A stretch of 64,000 bases of DNA, taken from Acanthochromis polyacanthus. Lineage: Eukaryota > Chordata > Actinopteri > Pomacentridae. This document shows positions 1 to 10,377 of this stretch, piece by piece. Numbering within the stretch: position 1 is the first letter of the stretch; the number at the start of each line of letters is the position of its first letter. A program made the translations under genes and the position numbers. Under the pieces are notes generated by a model. It ran no database searches. It saw only the letters and a program-made list of their open reading frames with translations, and was not told the DNA's origin. The stretch spans positions 7,672,338-7,736,337 of the forward strand of contig NC_067132.1 in NCBI RefSeq assembly GCF_021347895.1. Reading direction: 5' to 3'.

Positions 1-1284
1 GCAATCTGTATGAAGTCAAATGTGCAAAAGGAATTCCTGAAAATGAGTCCATTGAGCAGAGGGCAGCACGAATACTGGGAATAGCTGTTCCAGTGGAGGC
101 CTTAGGTGTGGCTGACAAGCAGTCTGATGACAGTCAGGACGATGTAGACACCACTGTCACTGACAAACAACAAAGTCCAAATGAAGAGATGCAGCAGGTG
201 ATAGGAAAGTGTGAGCATGTCACAGATGAGTCTCTGATTGTTCAGGGAGCAGATATAGAGGAGGTTAGAGAGACAGAACTAAGTGTAGACCAAGAGGAAC
301 AAGAAGAACATGACAGACAAAAGCACAGTAGCGATCACAATAATGGCGAAGACAGCCAGGGTCAAGAGACTCAGACAGTACTAGACCTGCCCGAGTTCCC
401 ACCAAGTAAGCTTACCCTGTCTCTGCCTGTCACCCCCGATGAAAAGCTAGCACTGAGTATCTGCAGTGGCGAGAAGAAGGGGCGAGGTGGAGCATGCAAA
501 CTAATTGAATCACTGCAAGATAAGCTAAACTCCTCTGCAGCTTCATCGGCTTCTTCTCTGGGCAGGTCAACCACAGACAGACGGGCCCGTCTGAAAGAAC
601 TGGACTCTGTGTCTCGAATAAGACGCCTCAGCCTCAAAAGTCCTGAATCTGAAGAAGAAGCTGATTCTCAAGAGAGAGATGAGGACACAGAGGAAACAGA
701 AAATCAGGAAGAGACAAAGGAGGAAGTTGTTGAGCAACAAAGAGAGACAGAAGAGAAGGAGGTAGAGGAAGAAGAAAGTAAAGATAAACAAAACCCAAAT
801 GAACATGAAAATGCACATGAATCACAAGACAAGCTAGGAGATTTTAAAGAAGACTGCAAACCAAAAGAAGAGAATGAAGAGGTATTTAAGTCAGAGCAAA
901 GAGAGAGAGAGGAGATCGAAGAGATAGATGTTGAGATTGCACTAAAAGCAGACAATGAAGGAAGTAAAGAAGTAGATGCTGAATTAAAAATGGAGGTGCC
1001 AGAAGAAGAGGTGGAGCTGAAAATTGTAGAGGATCACAAAGACAAGCCTGTAGAGACGGTAAAAGATGATAAACACACGGCAGAAGCTAGCAGAGCTGAC
1101 AAGAGGCAAAATGTTGGGAGAGGAAAGTTGCCCAAACCAAAGCAGCGCACCAAGCTCCAGAAGCCTCCCTTGCTTCCTAAACCTCGTAGTGTTCCCAAGA
1201 GAGAAATAACGCTGCCAGTCAGCTTCAGCACTGGGACCTGTGGCCCCGCAAACATGGAGGATGAAGAAATGCCCTCTGTCTCAG
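1..1284 (+). CDS. jcad: JCAD-like junction protein, large penultimate exon (partial, 5' end outside window)
   Basis: The reading frame is open from the first complete codon (position 3), so this is the 3' part of a larger exon with no true start here. It codes for about 427 residues. A conserved-looking block (IEQRAARILGIAVPVEAL) comes first. Next are serine-rich and strongly acidic Glu/Lys low-complexity stretches (roughly 200-320 residues in), then a basic proline-rich segment (LPKPKQRTKLQKPPLLPKPR, then SVPKREITLP). The exon ends at TCAG|GTGGGT, leaving one base of a split codon that is completed at 2650. A huge exon followed by a tiny last exon, plus the C-terminal sequence, matches my recollection of JCAD, an endothelial cell-cell junction protein linked to Hippo signalling. 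This is recognition from memory, not alignment. Another large disordered scaffold protein remains possible. That it is a real exon is much surer than its name. Confidence 0.55.
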
Positions 1285-2649
1285 GTGGGTGCTTAGAAAT
1301 AGGAGATTAACAATTTGATATGTTTCCCACCAAAGGGAAGCATTCACATTACAGAAAGCATGTTTTTAACCATTTACAATTAGAAATACTGTTGATTCTG
1401 GCACTGTTTAGTTAGACAGTTAGGTCAGTGTCATACTCTCTACTTCCATTTTATGCAAATTTCGCGATCTGCCCAAGTCCAAAAGAGTCTGCAGAACCCC
1501 AGTGGATGTCCACATGTGACCATTTAACACAGCAACTACAGTGCAAGAGCAGCAGTGTCAGTATACAGTGCAAGGATGAAATCAAGTCTTCCAAGCAGAC
1601 TAGAAAGTATACAGCTACAAGCTCATGGTGTTCGTAGCTACACGTACACGTGTCTGCAAAGGAGTGAAATTAAGCCTTTCCACCTACTGACTTTCTTTTC
1701 AAGAGTGTTAAGAGAGGATCTGTTATAATTTCATGCCTGTGTGTTCTGTCAGGACAAGGATAGCTTAGTATAGCATCAAAACTGCAACAAGAGTGCATGT
1801 AACTTAAATAAAAACTGTGACAGATAGGCTGCTTCCAGTCTCTTTCAAGAAATAAGGTAACTACCTGCTAGCTCTAGCTTTAAGCACATATCAGTCACAG
1901 CATTATAATCAACTACCTAATATTGTGTAGGATCCCGTGTGCTACCAAAATAGCCCCAACACAGGATCTCTAGAGATGCACTAGTGTTAGGCTCCATGGG
2001 AGCTATCGGTTACAGAGGGCAATGTTGGTGGTTTGAGCTTGTTCTGGATGCTTTGGATTTGGATTAGGAGAGTATGAAGGTCTGGTCAATGCCATGGGGT
2101 CTTTGTTGTATTCCTTGAGCTGTTCCTGAGGAGTTTAGGTAAACAGTGTTTGAGTGGGTGCTACGTGTATCACAAGACTGTCCAGCAGGTTTTGTTTTGT
2201 GTTTGAGGAGGATGATGCCCATAGATGACAGGGCAACAAAACATCCACATAAATGGTAGAACCCAAGGTTACCCAGCAGAACACTGTACTGTAATTTTTT
2301 AGCTCAGTTGTTGTTCACCAAGAAATAGTGCTGTGTTAACATCTCTGTATATAAATGGGTTACACTAATGAGGTCTTCTGTATTAATTAGTTGAGGAAGT
2401 GTAGAGGTGTTGGTAAGCACATTTTGGAACTTTGGAGAGAGCCAGGCTTACGGTTGCCCTTTGTTTCCAGTCTTTCTGTTGCTAGGTTGAGTACATCCTG
2501 ACCCCATCTCCATGTTTCAAAAACACCTAGCAAGCGTATTTCCCAAAATGTCAGAGCTATTCCTTTAAGATCCTCTTTGGTAAGAAAAAATAAAGTCATT
2601 CTTGCTTTTTTTGTTGTCTCATCTTTTATTTCCTCTCTTTTCTCATCAG
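1285..2649 (+). other. Intron between the last two coding exons
   Basis: The donor is GTGGGT directly after TCAG. The acceptor is TCATCAG, preceded by a long pyrimidine tract from about 2604. Splicing joins the phases exactly (G + AC gives Asp). Nothing else in the interior is assignable; short reading frames here are not gene-like. Confidence 0.6.
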
Positions 2650-2684
2650 ACTCCTACGATCCCAGTCGAGTGGAGAGGGTGTAA
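2650..2684 (+). CDS. jcad: JCAD-like protein, last coding exon with PDZ-ligand-like C-terminus
   Basis: The exon supplies the last two bases of a split Asp codon, then codes SYDPSRVERV and stops at TAA (2682-2684). The upstream TCATCAG acceptor has a strong polypyrimidine tract, and the phase fits the exon ending at 1284 with no other choice needed. The C-terminal tail ends in a hydrophobic residue after Glu-Arg, resembling a PDZ-domain ligand. That is consistent with a junctional scaffold protein, but the PDZ role is inference. The exon is far too short for ORF finders and is supported by splice geometry and by the tail, which I believe is typical of JCAD. Confidence 0.55.
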
Positions 2685-4710
2685 CCCCTGACCACTGCCT
2701 TCACCACTGTGGAAATCTGTCTTTCTCAACTTAATAGCTTTTTCCAACAACAAAGGCTTTCATTTCAACTCATGGCTCAGTCAGCTGTGACCCCTCCAGT
2801 ATTGTTACACATGACTTCTCATAGAACTGACTGTCATGGTGCTGCGAGAGCATTTTTACAGCCAAATAAAGGCACCATGGGTGCTTGTTCTCCAGGCCTT
2901 TTCAACCTCATCCTTCCATTCTCTCCACCTCTCAATAAGTTTATTTGCTCAAGCAAGCAGACTTCCCCTTTTTGAAGTTGTTTTATTTTGCTTTTAGAAA
3001 AATGCATGTCATTATTCCTGTCTGCACTTGGGCTCCTTGGTGAGCTTCAGTGTGGAAATATGAATGTAAAAGTGCTTCTGCTCAACAACAAAAGAAATGT
3101 AACAGAAAAAACATAAGACGGTAACAGTATTGCATTACAATCAGTATTATCTACACCAAATGTAAATAAGAAAAGAGATTTTATTAAGAATATAAAAAAT
3201 CAGTTTAAGGCAGTTAATTGCTGAAGAAATGTATATTTTCTTATGTGTGTGAAGAAGAGACTAGATTTTTGGAAGTGTAGTGTTTGGGTGTATAACTAAT
3301 AATAAAACCACTACTCTTTATTCTTATACCTGTGTTAGAGAGAATGTACTCAGAGAGCCTGGATTGCAAAGAGAAACACTGTGGTCCTTGAATAGTTTCA
3401 CTCAAGAGCAATATAGTTGTCATACATAGCACGTTTGTGACATGATTTCAGTAGTAGGACTCTTATTCAAGGAGCTGATCTCATTTGCTTTAAAGCTCTA
3501 TCTTTTGGTACAAGTGTTAGATTTGCACTTCTGAGATTATTGGCTTTATGTTACCAGCAAGCACCTGATAATCTCTTCAAATACTCAGAGATTACATTTG
3601 GAGCGATTCATATTTCGCACCCTCCCTACTCAGACTGAGCATCAGCAATCACAGTGTGTACCCAAAATGTCTTTTATTAATCCTCATCCTGTTCCAAAAG
3701 AAAATTGACACATTTTGTGGCATTAACAGAAGTCTTTATTTAACTGTGAGGTGTTTCCTTTGTTCGCATTGTAGTTTATGTGTGATTTCAGAAGTGCTTT
3801 TTGCAGGAAACGATAGATGTAGCTATACTGATCGCAGTGTGCCTTGTACACACTGTTTCAGTGGAGAACTTCATCTCTGTGTAACACATTCAGTGTTGTC
3901 AGTTTACAAATTCTAATTTAAACTGGAATAATGGATCAACAAATCCATTTCACTTTAATAAAAACAGAAATATATAAAGTTATTTTTGGCAATAATAGTA
4001 ATATTAAGTTGAAGTTGCTTAATATTGATGCTGTATAGAACATGGCTGTTGGAATACTTATCACAGTATTTGAACATGTTCAATAATTTAATGCTGACAT
4101 ATCAGTGCTTTATAAGTTGTGGGCATAACTGGCAATTGGTTTACACTCACTTCACTTATGGGGTAGCAATACAGGATATTTAAAAACATACCAAACTAGA
4201 CTTTATGCTATGCATTGGACATCAACATTCACTGGGTTTAATAGCCGAATTCAAAGCTAAAACTGCAATTTCTGGTTTGCTTGTTTGACCCTGTCGCTCT
4301 TTGATCCAGCTGGATTTGGTGTTAAACATGTTGGATCTGGTTGTAGACTTGCATGGAAGTGGCTCTGACACAAGTTCATCAGTGGAACCTCAACACAAGA
4401 TTTTGTCTTTCTCCTGTTATCAACCCAGTACCCGTACTTCTGTGCTCCAGGTAATGTGTTATCTGGTCATTCTCATAGGTCTTTTTGTACTGCAAGTTCT
4501 TTGTAACATAATCTAGACTATTGATGCACATCTTGCTTTTATATTTTATATTTTCATACAGAGGTATGTACAGCTTCTTTTGTAAGCGCTGCATCTTTTC
4601 TCCCCCTCTTTTTTTGTGCATGTAATGCGTAAGAAGTCACATAGAAGGTGTATTTGCATATAATTGCATTTGGTACAATATAGTCTATCCAATAAACAAC
4701 TGTTATATTT
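2685..4710 (+). other. Probable 3' UTR and polyadenylation region
   Basis: AT-rich sequence follows the stop codon with no further coding signal. Consensus AATAAA hexamers lie at 2865-2870, 3957-3962 (in ATTTTACTTTAATAAAAA-type context) and 4691-4696, the last followed by T-rich DNA. Which one is used cannot be decided from sequence. Confidence 0.35.
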
Positions 4711-5584
4711 CATATAATGTATATTTTATTTTCAAAAGTTAAGCGACATATTTAAAACAGAACAAGGTATTTTTAGATTATTGTGAAAAGGGAACTGTTT
4801 TCGAAGGCACCGTATTTGTCTGTATTTGCTATGATCATTAAGAATGGTCAGAAATAGAGACAAGTGTGTGCTATTGTACAGTGCTGCCGACTCTTCATAA
4901 ATAAAAGTATTTGCATGAAGCATTTTGCCTCTGACTTTGTTCCATGTTTCAATGCTATACACAATTATATAATTTAACTCCTGAACAAAACCTAAAGACC
5001 TAGTAAAAATTACAAGTATTTGCATTTTGCGCTGGTGGATTGTAACCAGGTTGTAAGTAGAGCTTCAGAATGAAAAACGGAGAAACAGGAGCAAGAAACA
5101 ACTAGACGAGGCCCCAGTAGAGGGCAGAACCACGCCATTGCATGACACTATGTATCAATTTTGATCATCCTACGTATATCCCTTCCTACTTGATCTGCTG
5201 ACCTGTAACTCCACAACTGAGCAGGGGACCTTAGACTGATCTTTAGTGCCAAGTTTGATTATCCTGACTTCAGCACTTGCAGAGATATCTGACTGGACAT
5301 ACCCACATACATACATACTTACCCAGCCAGATACCGCACCAAATGCAGTAACCCCGCTGACGTACGTCACGCGTGGTTAAATAGCAGAGAGTGGGCAATT
5401 TACTGAAAACTGCATTTAAACTTAAACAGGCTGTTTGTCAGCTCACCAAAAGTTCAAGACCATAGCCGCACCCTCCCTCCCGCTCCTCCCCGCCAAGAAA
5501 AAAATAAACTGAACTAAAAATGTCAAAAAAGCACTCAATAGTGAGTGGCCCCACAGTTCTACTTGATCACTTAAACATTGTTTA
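4711..5584. other. Intergenic, no gene seen
   Basis: AT-rich DNA with a short CATA-repeat run near 5307-5322. The stretch 5160-5360 looks like a dispersed fish repeat but I cannot name it. Confidence 0.3.
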
Positions 5585-5757
5585 GACATGAAAGTGTTTA
5601 CAGGAACATTGCTCCATGTGGTGCAGATGGCTTCACAAAGTTATTCCATGGTCTGGAACTGACGTCCGTTTTTATAAACTTCCCTTGCCATCCATCCCCA
5701 GATGTTCTCAGTGGGATTTAGATCAGGGGAACACAGGATGGTCCAAAAGAGCAAATA
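5585..5757 (-). pseudogene. Older Tc1-like transposase relic, C-terminal part (interrupted by insertion)
   Basis: Reading the minus strand from 5757 gives the motif CSPDLNPTENIWGWMAREVY, the third catalytic block of Tc1-like DDE transposases. It continues through GRQFQTME, a TAA stop, and then in-frame LCEAICTTWSNVP, so at least one nonsense change is visible. The upstream (N-terminal) side of this relic resumes at 7388, on the other side of the younger Tc1 element inserted at 5758-7387. It is clearly dead. Confidence 0.7.
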
Positions 5758-7387
5758 CAGTGCCTTGTGAAAGTATTCGGCCCCCTTGAACTTTTCAACC
5801 TTTCGCCACATCTCAGGCTTCAAACATAAAGATATAAAATTTTAATTTTTTGTCAAGAATCAACAACAATTGGGACACAATTGTGAAATGAAATAAAATT
5901 TATTTGATATTTTAGACTTTTTTAACAAATAAAAAACTGAAAAGTGGGGTGTGCAATATTATTCGGCCCCTTTACTTTCAGTGCAGCAAACTCACTCCAG
6001 AAGTTCAGTGAGGATCTCTGAATGATCCAATGTTGTCCTAAATGACTGATGATGATAAATAGAATCCACCTGTGTGTAATCAAGTCTCCATATAAATGCA
6101 CCTGCTCTGTGATAGTCTCAGGGTTCTGTTTAAAGTGTAGAGAGCATCATGAAGACCAAGGAACACACCAGGCAGGTCCCAGATACTGTTGTGGAGAAGT
6201 TTAAAGCCGGATTTGGATACAAAAAGATTTCCCAAGCTTTAAACATCTCAAGGAGCACTGTGCAAGCAATCATACTGAAATGGAAGGAGTATCAGACCAC
6301 TGCAAATCTACCAAGACCCGGCCGTCCCTCTAAACTTTCACCTCCAACAAGGAGAAGACTGATCAGAGATGCAGCCAAGAGGCCCATGATCACTCTGGAT
6401 GAACTGCAGAGATCTACAGCTGAGGTGGGAGAGTCTGTCCATAGGACAACAATCAGTCGTACACTGCACAAATCTGGCCTTTATGGAAAGGTGGCAAGAA
6501 GAAAGCCATTTCTCAAAGATATCCATAAAAAGTCTCGTTTGAAGTTTGCCACAAGCCACCTGGGAGACACACCAAACATGTGGAAGAAGGTGCTCTGGTC
6601 AGATGAAACCAAAATCGAACTTTTTGGCCACAATGCAAAACGATATGTTTGGCGTAAAAGCAACACAGCTCATCACCCTGAACACACCATCCCCACTTTC
6701 AAACATGGTGGTGGCAGCCTCATGGTTTGGGCCTGCTTTTCTTCAGCAGGGACAGGGAAGATGGTTAAAATTGATGGGAAGATGAATGGAGCCAAATACA
6801 GGACCATTCTGGAAGAAAACCTGTTGGAGTCTGCAAAAGACCTGAGACTGGGATGGAGATTTATCTTCCAACAGGACAATGATCCAAAACATAAAGCCAA
6901 ATCTACAATGGAATGGTTGACAAATAAACGTATCCAGGTGTTAGAATGGCCAAGTCAAAGTCCAGACCTGAATCCAATCCAGAATCTGTGGGCAGAGCTG
7001 AAGACTGCTGTTCACAAACGCTCTCCATCCAATCTCACTGAGCTCGAGCTGTTTTGCAAAGAAGAATGGGCAAGAATTTCAGTCTCTCGATGTGTAAAAC
7101 TGATAGAGACATACCCCAAGCGACTTGCAGCTGTAATTGCAGCAAAAGGTGGCGCTACAAAGTATTAATGCAAGGGGGCCGAATAATATTGCACGCCCCA
7201 CTTTTCAGGTTTTTATTTGTTAAAAAAGTTTAAAATATCCAATAAATTTCGTTCCACTTCACGATTGTGTCCCACTTGTTGTTGATTCTTGACAAAAAAT
7301 TAAAATTTTATATCTTTATGTTTGAAGCCTGAAATGTGGCGAAAGGTTGAAAAGTTCAAGGGGGCCGAATACTTTCACAAGGCACTG
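5758..7387 (+). mobile_element. Tc1-like transposon with long IR/DR-type terminal inverted repeats
   Basis: A 1630-bp element with TA on each side (5756-5757 and 7388-7389). The ends begin CAGTGCCTTGTGAAAGTATT. Inverted repeats run about 5758-5975 and 7171-7387 and are nearly identical by eye. Within each arm the core ATTCGGCCCCCTT appears twice, once at the tip and once at the inner end. That is the IR/DR arrangement known from Sleeping Beauty-type fish elements, where transposase binds both copies. It carries one full-length transposase ORF on the plus strand. The arms are little diverged, so the copy is fairly young. Confidence 0.9.
6149..7168 (+). CDS. Tc1-like transposase, full-length 339 aa, catalytic Glu replaced by Gln
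   Basis: DDE transposase for cut-and-paste movement at TA. The N-terminal paired-type helix-turn-helix region (about residues 1-110) has the linker GRP-type motif RPGRPSK (56-62). Catalytic block 1 is WSDETKIELFG (Asp152), followed by the glycine-rich HGGGSLMVW. Block 2 is FQQDNDPKH (Asp243). Block 3 is SPDLNPIQNLWAEL. In DD34E enzymes a Glu lies 35 residues after the second Asp; here residue 278 is Gln (codon CAG at 6980-6982), one base from GAG. The ORF is uninterrupted and ends in ATKY, the usual family end, so length is normal. From the known mechanism, loss of the metal-binding Glu should abolish cleavage while DNA binding may remain. The ATG at 6149 starts a typical N-terminus. Confidence 0.92.
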   Translation: MKTKEHTRQVPDTVVEKFKAGFGYKKISQALNISRSTVQAIILKWKEYQTTANLPRPGRPSKLSPPTRRRLIRDAAKRPMITLDELQRSTAEVGESVHRTTISRTLHKSGLYGKVARRKPFLKDIHKKSRLKFATSHLGDTPNMWKKVLWSDETKIELFGHNAKRYVWRKSNTAHHPEHTIPTFKHGGGSLMVWACFSSAGTGKMVKIDGKMNGAKYRTILEENLLESAKDLRLGWRFIFQQDNDPKHKAKSTMEWLTNKRIQVLEWPSQSPDLNPIQNLWAELKTAVHKRSPSNLTELELFCKEEWARISVSRCVKLIETYPKRLAAVIAAKGGATKY

Positions 7388-7557
7388 TATATTCTCCTGG
7401 CAGGTGTTGAACTCCTGTTGAAAGACCCAGTCATTATCGCACAGACGAGGTCCTTCGGTCAAGAGAATGGCCGCAAAGCCAACCGCCGCTTGATGCCCCT
7501 GCATTGTTCCATTGAAAGAAAAAGCACCTCAGATCATGATGGATCCTCCTCCACTAT
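7388..7557 (-). pseudogene. Older Tc1-like transposase relic, central part
   Basis: The minus strand from 7557 reads GGGSIMI, stop, GAFSFNGTM, then TEGPRLCDNDWVFQQ. This is the glycine-rich block and the second catalytic block of a Tc1-like transposase. The Trp after SIMI has become TGA, and the catalytic Asp expected after FQQ is Glu followed by Phe. The relic is cut by the TA insertion point of the younger element and continues at 5757. The N-terminal half is not recognisable beyond 7557. Confidence 0.7.
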
Positions 7558-7854
7558 GCTGTATATAAAGTACACAATATAGCCATATAAGCTATTAAAG
7601 TCAAGCCATAAATAAAAGTCTTTACCTTGGCAACATTAGTTTCACATATATTGTAATCTCTGAAGCAGCAACAGTTAATATATTTGATAACAAGATAAAA
7701 ATAATCTGACAAATAAACATCTGCATTACGGAGCTTTAAAATGAGTTTCAGCTCATTGTTTAGAAATCCCAATACAATTTTGCTGTTGTCATGATGCTAT
7801 TGTGATTGATTGTGAAACAGGGCAACAATTTTGGACTAATTCCAAGGCAGTACC
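7558..7854. other. No gene seen
   Basis: AT-rich DNA between the older Tc1 relic and a MITE. It may include further decayed relic sequence. Confidence 0.3.
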
Positions 7855-8089
7855 AAGGCATACCAGTCAAAAGTTTGGACACTCCTTCTCATTCAATGCT
7901 TTTTATTTATTTGTATTATTTTCTACATTGTAGATTAATACTGAGGTTTAACATTTTTTTGTATACAACATAATTCCATATGTATTCTTTTATAGTTCTG
8001 GTGTCTTTAGTAAAAATCTAAAAATGCATAAAATCATTAAATAAAAAACACTGAATTAGAAGGTGTGTCCAAACTTTTGACTGATAGTG
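7855..8089. mobile_element. Tc1-type MITE (short non-autonomous element)
   Basis: The inverted ends are ACCAGTCAAAAGTTTGGACA (left, from about 7862) and the complement of TCAGTCAAAAGTTTGGACAC (right, ending near 8089), with homology over about 35 bp. The right end abuts TA (8090-8091). The interior is AT-rich and non-coding. The end sequence resembles the ends of the Tc1 relics at 9372 and 24019. Confidence 0.7.
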
Positions 8090-8277
8090 TAAAATGACTG
8101 GTAGCGACAGCAGCCTAGCAAAACCCATGGAATGAAGGTAAAATACCTAAAGTCCCAAAACAAGAAATTTATACACATTCTTCAGAGGTGACTATTGATT
8201 TCATGACATTTTCTTTTTATTCAGACAAATATTTCCAGTATTAATCATGTATTTATGTGAAATATGATAAATATGTA

Positions 8278-8716
8278 TTGTTCAGCCTGCTGCCATCAGG
8301 GAAGAGACTGAGATCCTCATAATGCAGGACAAACAGGCTTAGAAACAGTTTCTATCCTTGGTCCATCAGACTCCTAAACTCCAAACACCTGTCTGCCTGA
8401 ATGCACAATTGTCACTTTTCGCTGCTTTTGTCACTTTGGCTGTTTTCGTGCAATCTCCCATATGCACAATTTCCTGACATATTTATTTTATTTACTGGCT
8501 CTTATTCCATCTCATTTACTGCTCATTTTGTATATACCTGGCCTCCTCTGCAGTTGTCATTTTTAATATTGTTTTGTTATATAGGTACATTTCATTTTAT
8601 CATTTAATGTTGACATTTTATCTCTTTGCTTGTTGTCATGCACTGTCCAGTGGAAGCTGTTTATAGTTTCGTCATACCATGTATGATGACAATAAAACTA
8701 TTCTATTCTATTCTAT
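8278..8716 (+). mobile_element. LINE 3' end with ATTCT-type tail
   Basis: The segment begins in a decayed non-LTR retrotransposon C-terminus (conceptual SGKRLRSS-like, then a SIRLLNSKH-like stretch around 8360-8395). It ends in GATGACAATAAAACTATTCTATTCT, a simple-repeat tail like those of fish CR1/L2/Rex-type LINEs. The family is uncertain. It is 5' truncated, as usual for LINEs. Confidence 0.55.
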
Positions 8717-8876
8717 ATATAGAAGGAAACAAACATTATAAAATGGAATTTCTATGACTCACCTCATGGGGTGCAACATAAAGTGGAGACACAAGATGCA
8801 ATAAAAATAAGAATTTAATTTCAATGAGTAAATGCCTTAAGGAAATATCTGCTAAAAAAAAAAAAAGAAGTGCAAA

Positions 8877-9372
8877 AAAATATAGGCAGCTGTGGGAGTA
8901 CAGTGTAGTACCCTGTGGTATGTGCCTAGTTGGTCATGGGTTCATTCTACAGCAGGATAATGACCCAAAACATAAATCCAAGCCATGCCAGAAGTACCTT
9001 AGGAAAAAAGAACAAACTGGTGAGCTTGAAAACATGGAGTGGCAGCACAGTCTCCAGACTTAAACCCCAAGAAGCTGTTTTGGGGTAAACTGGACAGAAG
9101 AGTGAAAGCAAAGCAATCTACAAGTGTCACATTTATGTGAACTTCTGCAACAGATTTGGGAAGAACTTTCTGAAAAATATTTGATTTCCATTGTGGAAAG
9201 ATTGAAACGAGTGTGTTTGGCTGTTAGATCCGCCAAAGGTACTTTGATGAGACAGAAGTTTAGATAATTTGTTCTATGCTTTTATTTCAAAGTACAATAA
9301 GACATTAATATGCATAATTTCCAAACAAATATTGGAAAAATTGTTGTGTTCTAAAACTTTTAACCGGTAGTG
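8877..9372 (+). pseudogene. Tc1-like transposon fragment: decayed transposase 3' half plus right terminal repeat
   Basis: The plus strand reads [20 protein letters not shown], the second catalytic block, then a SGELENMEWQHSLQT-like stretch that should lead into SPDLNP but is broken by a stop and frameshifts. Further traces of the C-terminus run to about 9265. The right inverted end, complementary to CACTACCGGTTAAAAGTTTT, finishes at 9372 and is followed by TA. The 5' half is missing; an A-rich tract at 8855-8880 marks the break. It belongs to the same family as the relic at 22931-24019, which retains the opposite half. Confidence 0.7.
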
Positions 9373-10014
9373 TATACTTTGCAAAGTGACACAAAATAAT
9401 GAAGTGTTGTCTACAAAAACCCCAGAACTTTAGTTATGAAATAATTCCAAATAACTTCAAATATCATCACTTTGAATTGTTTGAATTATGCTGAGTGTGC
9501 CAATTGATAAGGCTACAATATACATAAATTAACATTTATGAGGGGGAAAAAAAGCTGCTTGTTCCTCCTCCTGCCAAGCGTCAGAGCCATACTGGTCTTG
9601 TTGTCTGATGTCTGCAGCTCTCTCACATCAAGTTAACACTCATAACTGCATTGCGATTGAATACTCGGCAACCAACCAGTAACAAAGCATTACTCAAATG
9701 ACAAAATTACAGATTTTTATTGGTCTAGACCCCAAAATATGTCATGTCCATTCCAGTGAATGCAGGATCTGAAGGGGTTAAAGCTGAGTCTAAGCTGGTC
9801 TGAGAAAACAGATACAGACTCATCAGAAAGTGAAACTGCCATTTTTAAAATTATACTGCTATTCATTCTAAAGAAGGAGTGATATCACCCTCTGCTGGAC
9901 AAAGTTGCTAATTTAACTCTCTTCAAACAGAACATGACAGGGAGGAGATGGAGAACCTTGTAATCTTAACTCCCTTGGCAGTTACATCCAAAGCAGAGTA
10001 TTTAATGCTGATGA
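9373..10014. other. Intergenic, no gene seen
   Basis: No coding, RNA or terminal-repeat signal recognised. Confidence 0.3.
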
Positions 10015-10072
10015 TTCTCTTCTCTTCTCTTCTCTTCTCTTCTCTTCTCTTCTCTTCTCTTCTCTTCTCTTC
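10015..10072. repeat. TTCTC pentanucleotide microsatellite
   Basis: Eleven or so uninterrupted TTCTC units. The in-frame peptides across it are artefacts. Confidence 0.95.
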
Positions 10073-10304
10073 CATAATACATGCATAAAAGCGCATAGCA
10101 CAGTGCATTCGCATTGAACATGATTCTGACTCGATGCTTCACCTCTGATTAGAGGAACTGTTAACATACTCCATTTTAAACACTGTAAAAGAAGACGTTT
10201 ATATTCAAAGTACAAAAAGAAGACTGACAGAGAAAGAGATGTAAGTAATTAACAGGGTAGAGGAGCTGAACTCATCAACATGCACTATTACAAAATGAAC
10301 CCCA

Positions 10305-10377
10305 CCACCATGTCCTGGAATCAAACCCAGGTCAAACTGCTTGGAAGTTAGCTATGCTCACCACTATACCCCCATTG
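10305..10377 (-). pseudogene. Degenerate tRNA-Gly-like sequence
   Basis: The minus strand keeps GGTATAGTGGTGAGCATAGC (D-arm/A box), an ACTTCCAAGC anticodon arm and TGGGTTTGATTCCA (T-arm/B box). It is clearly related to the tRNA-Gly(TCC) gene at 11601. The 3' acceptor strand no longer pairs with the 5' strand, and the T-arm carries changes. It is a pseudogene or the head of a tRNA-derived repeat. Confidence 0.6.

Noticed and set aside
371..955. Several minus-strand frames opposite the first exon
   Set aside because: Shadows of the acidic coding strand; Ser/Phe/Leu-rich artefacts of GAA/GAG codons.
7322..7582. Separate gene overlapping the right Tc1 repeat
   Set aside because: The same peptide appears in the left repeat on the other strand; it is translation of the inverted repeat.
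9923..10215. Frames with repeated REEKRREEKR peptide
   Set aside because: Translation of the TTCTC microsatellite.
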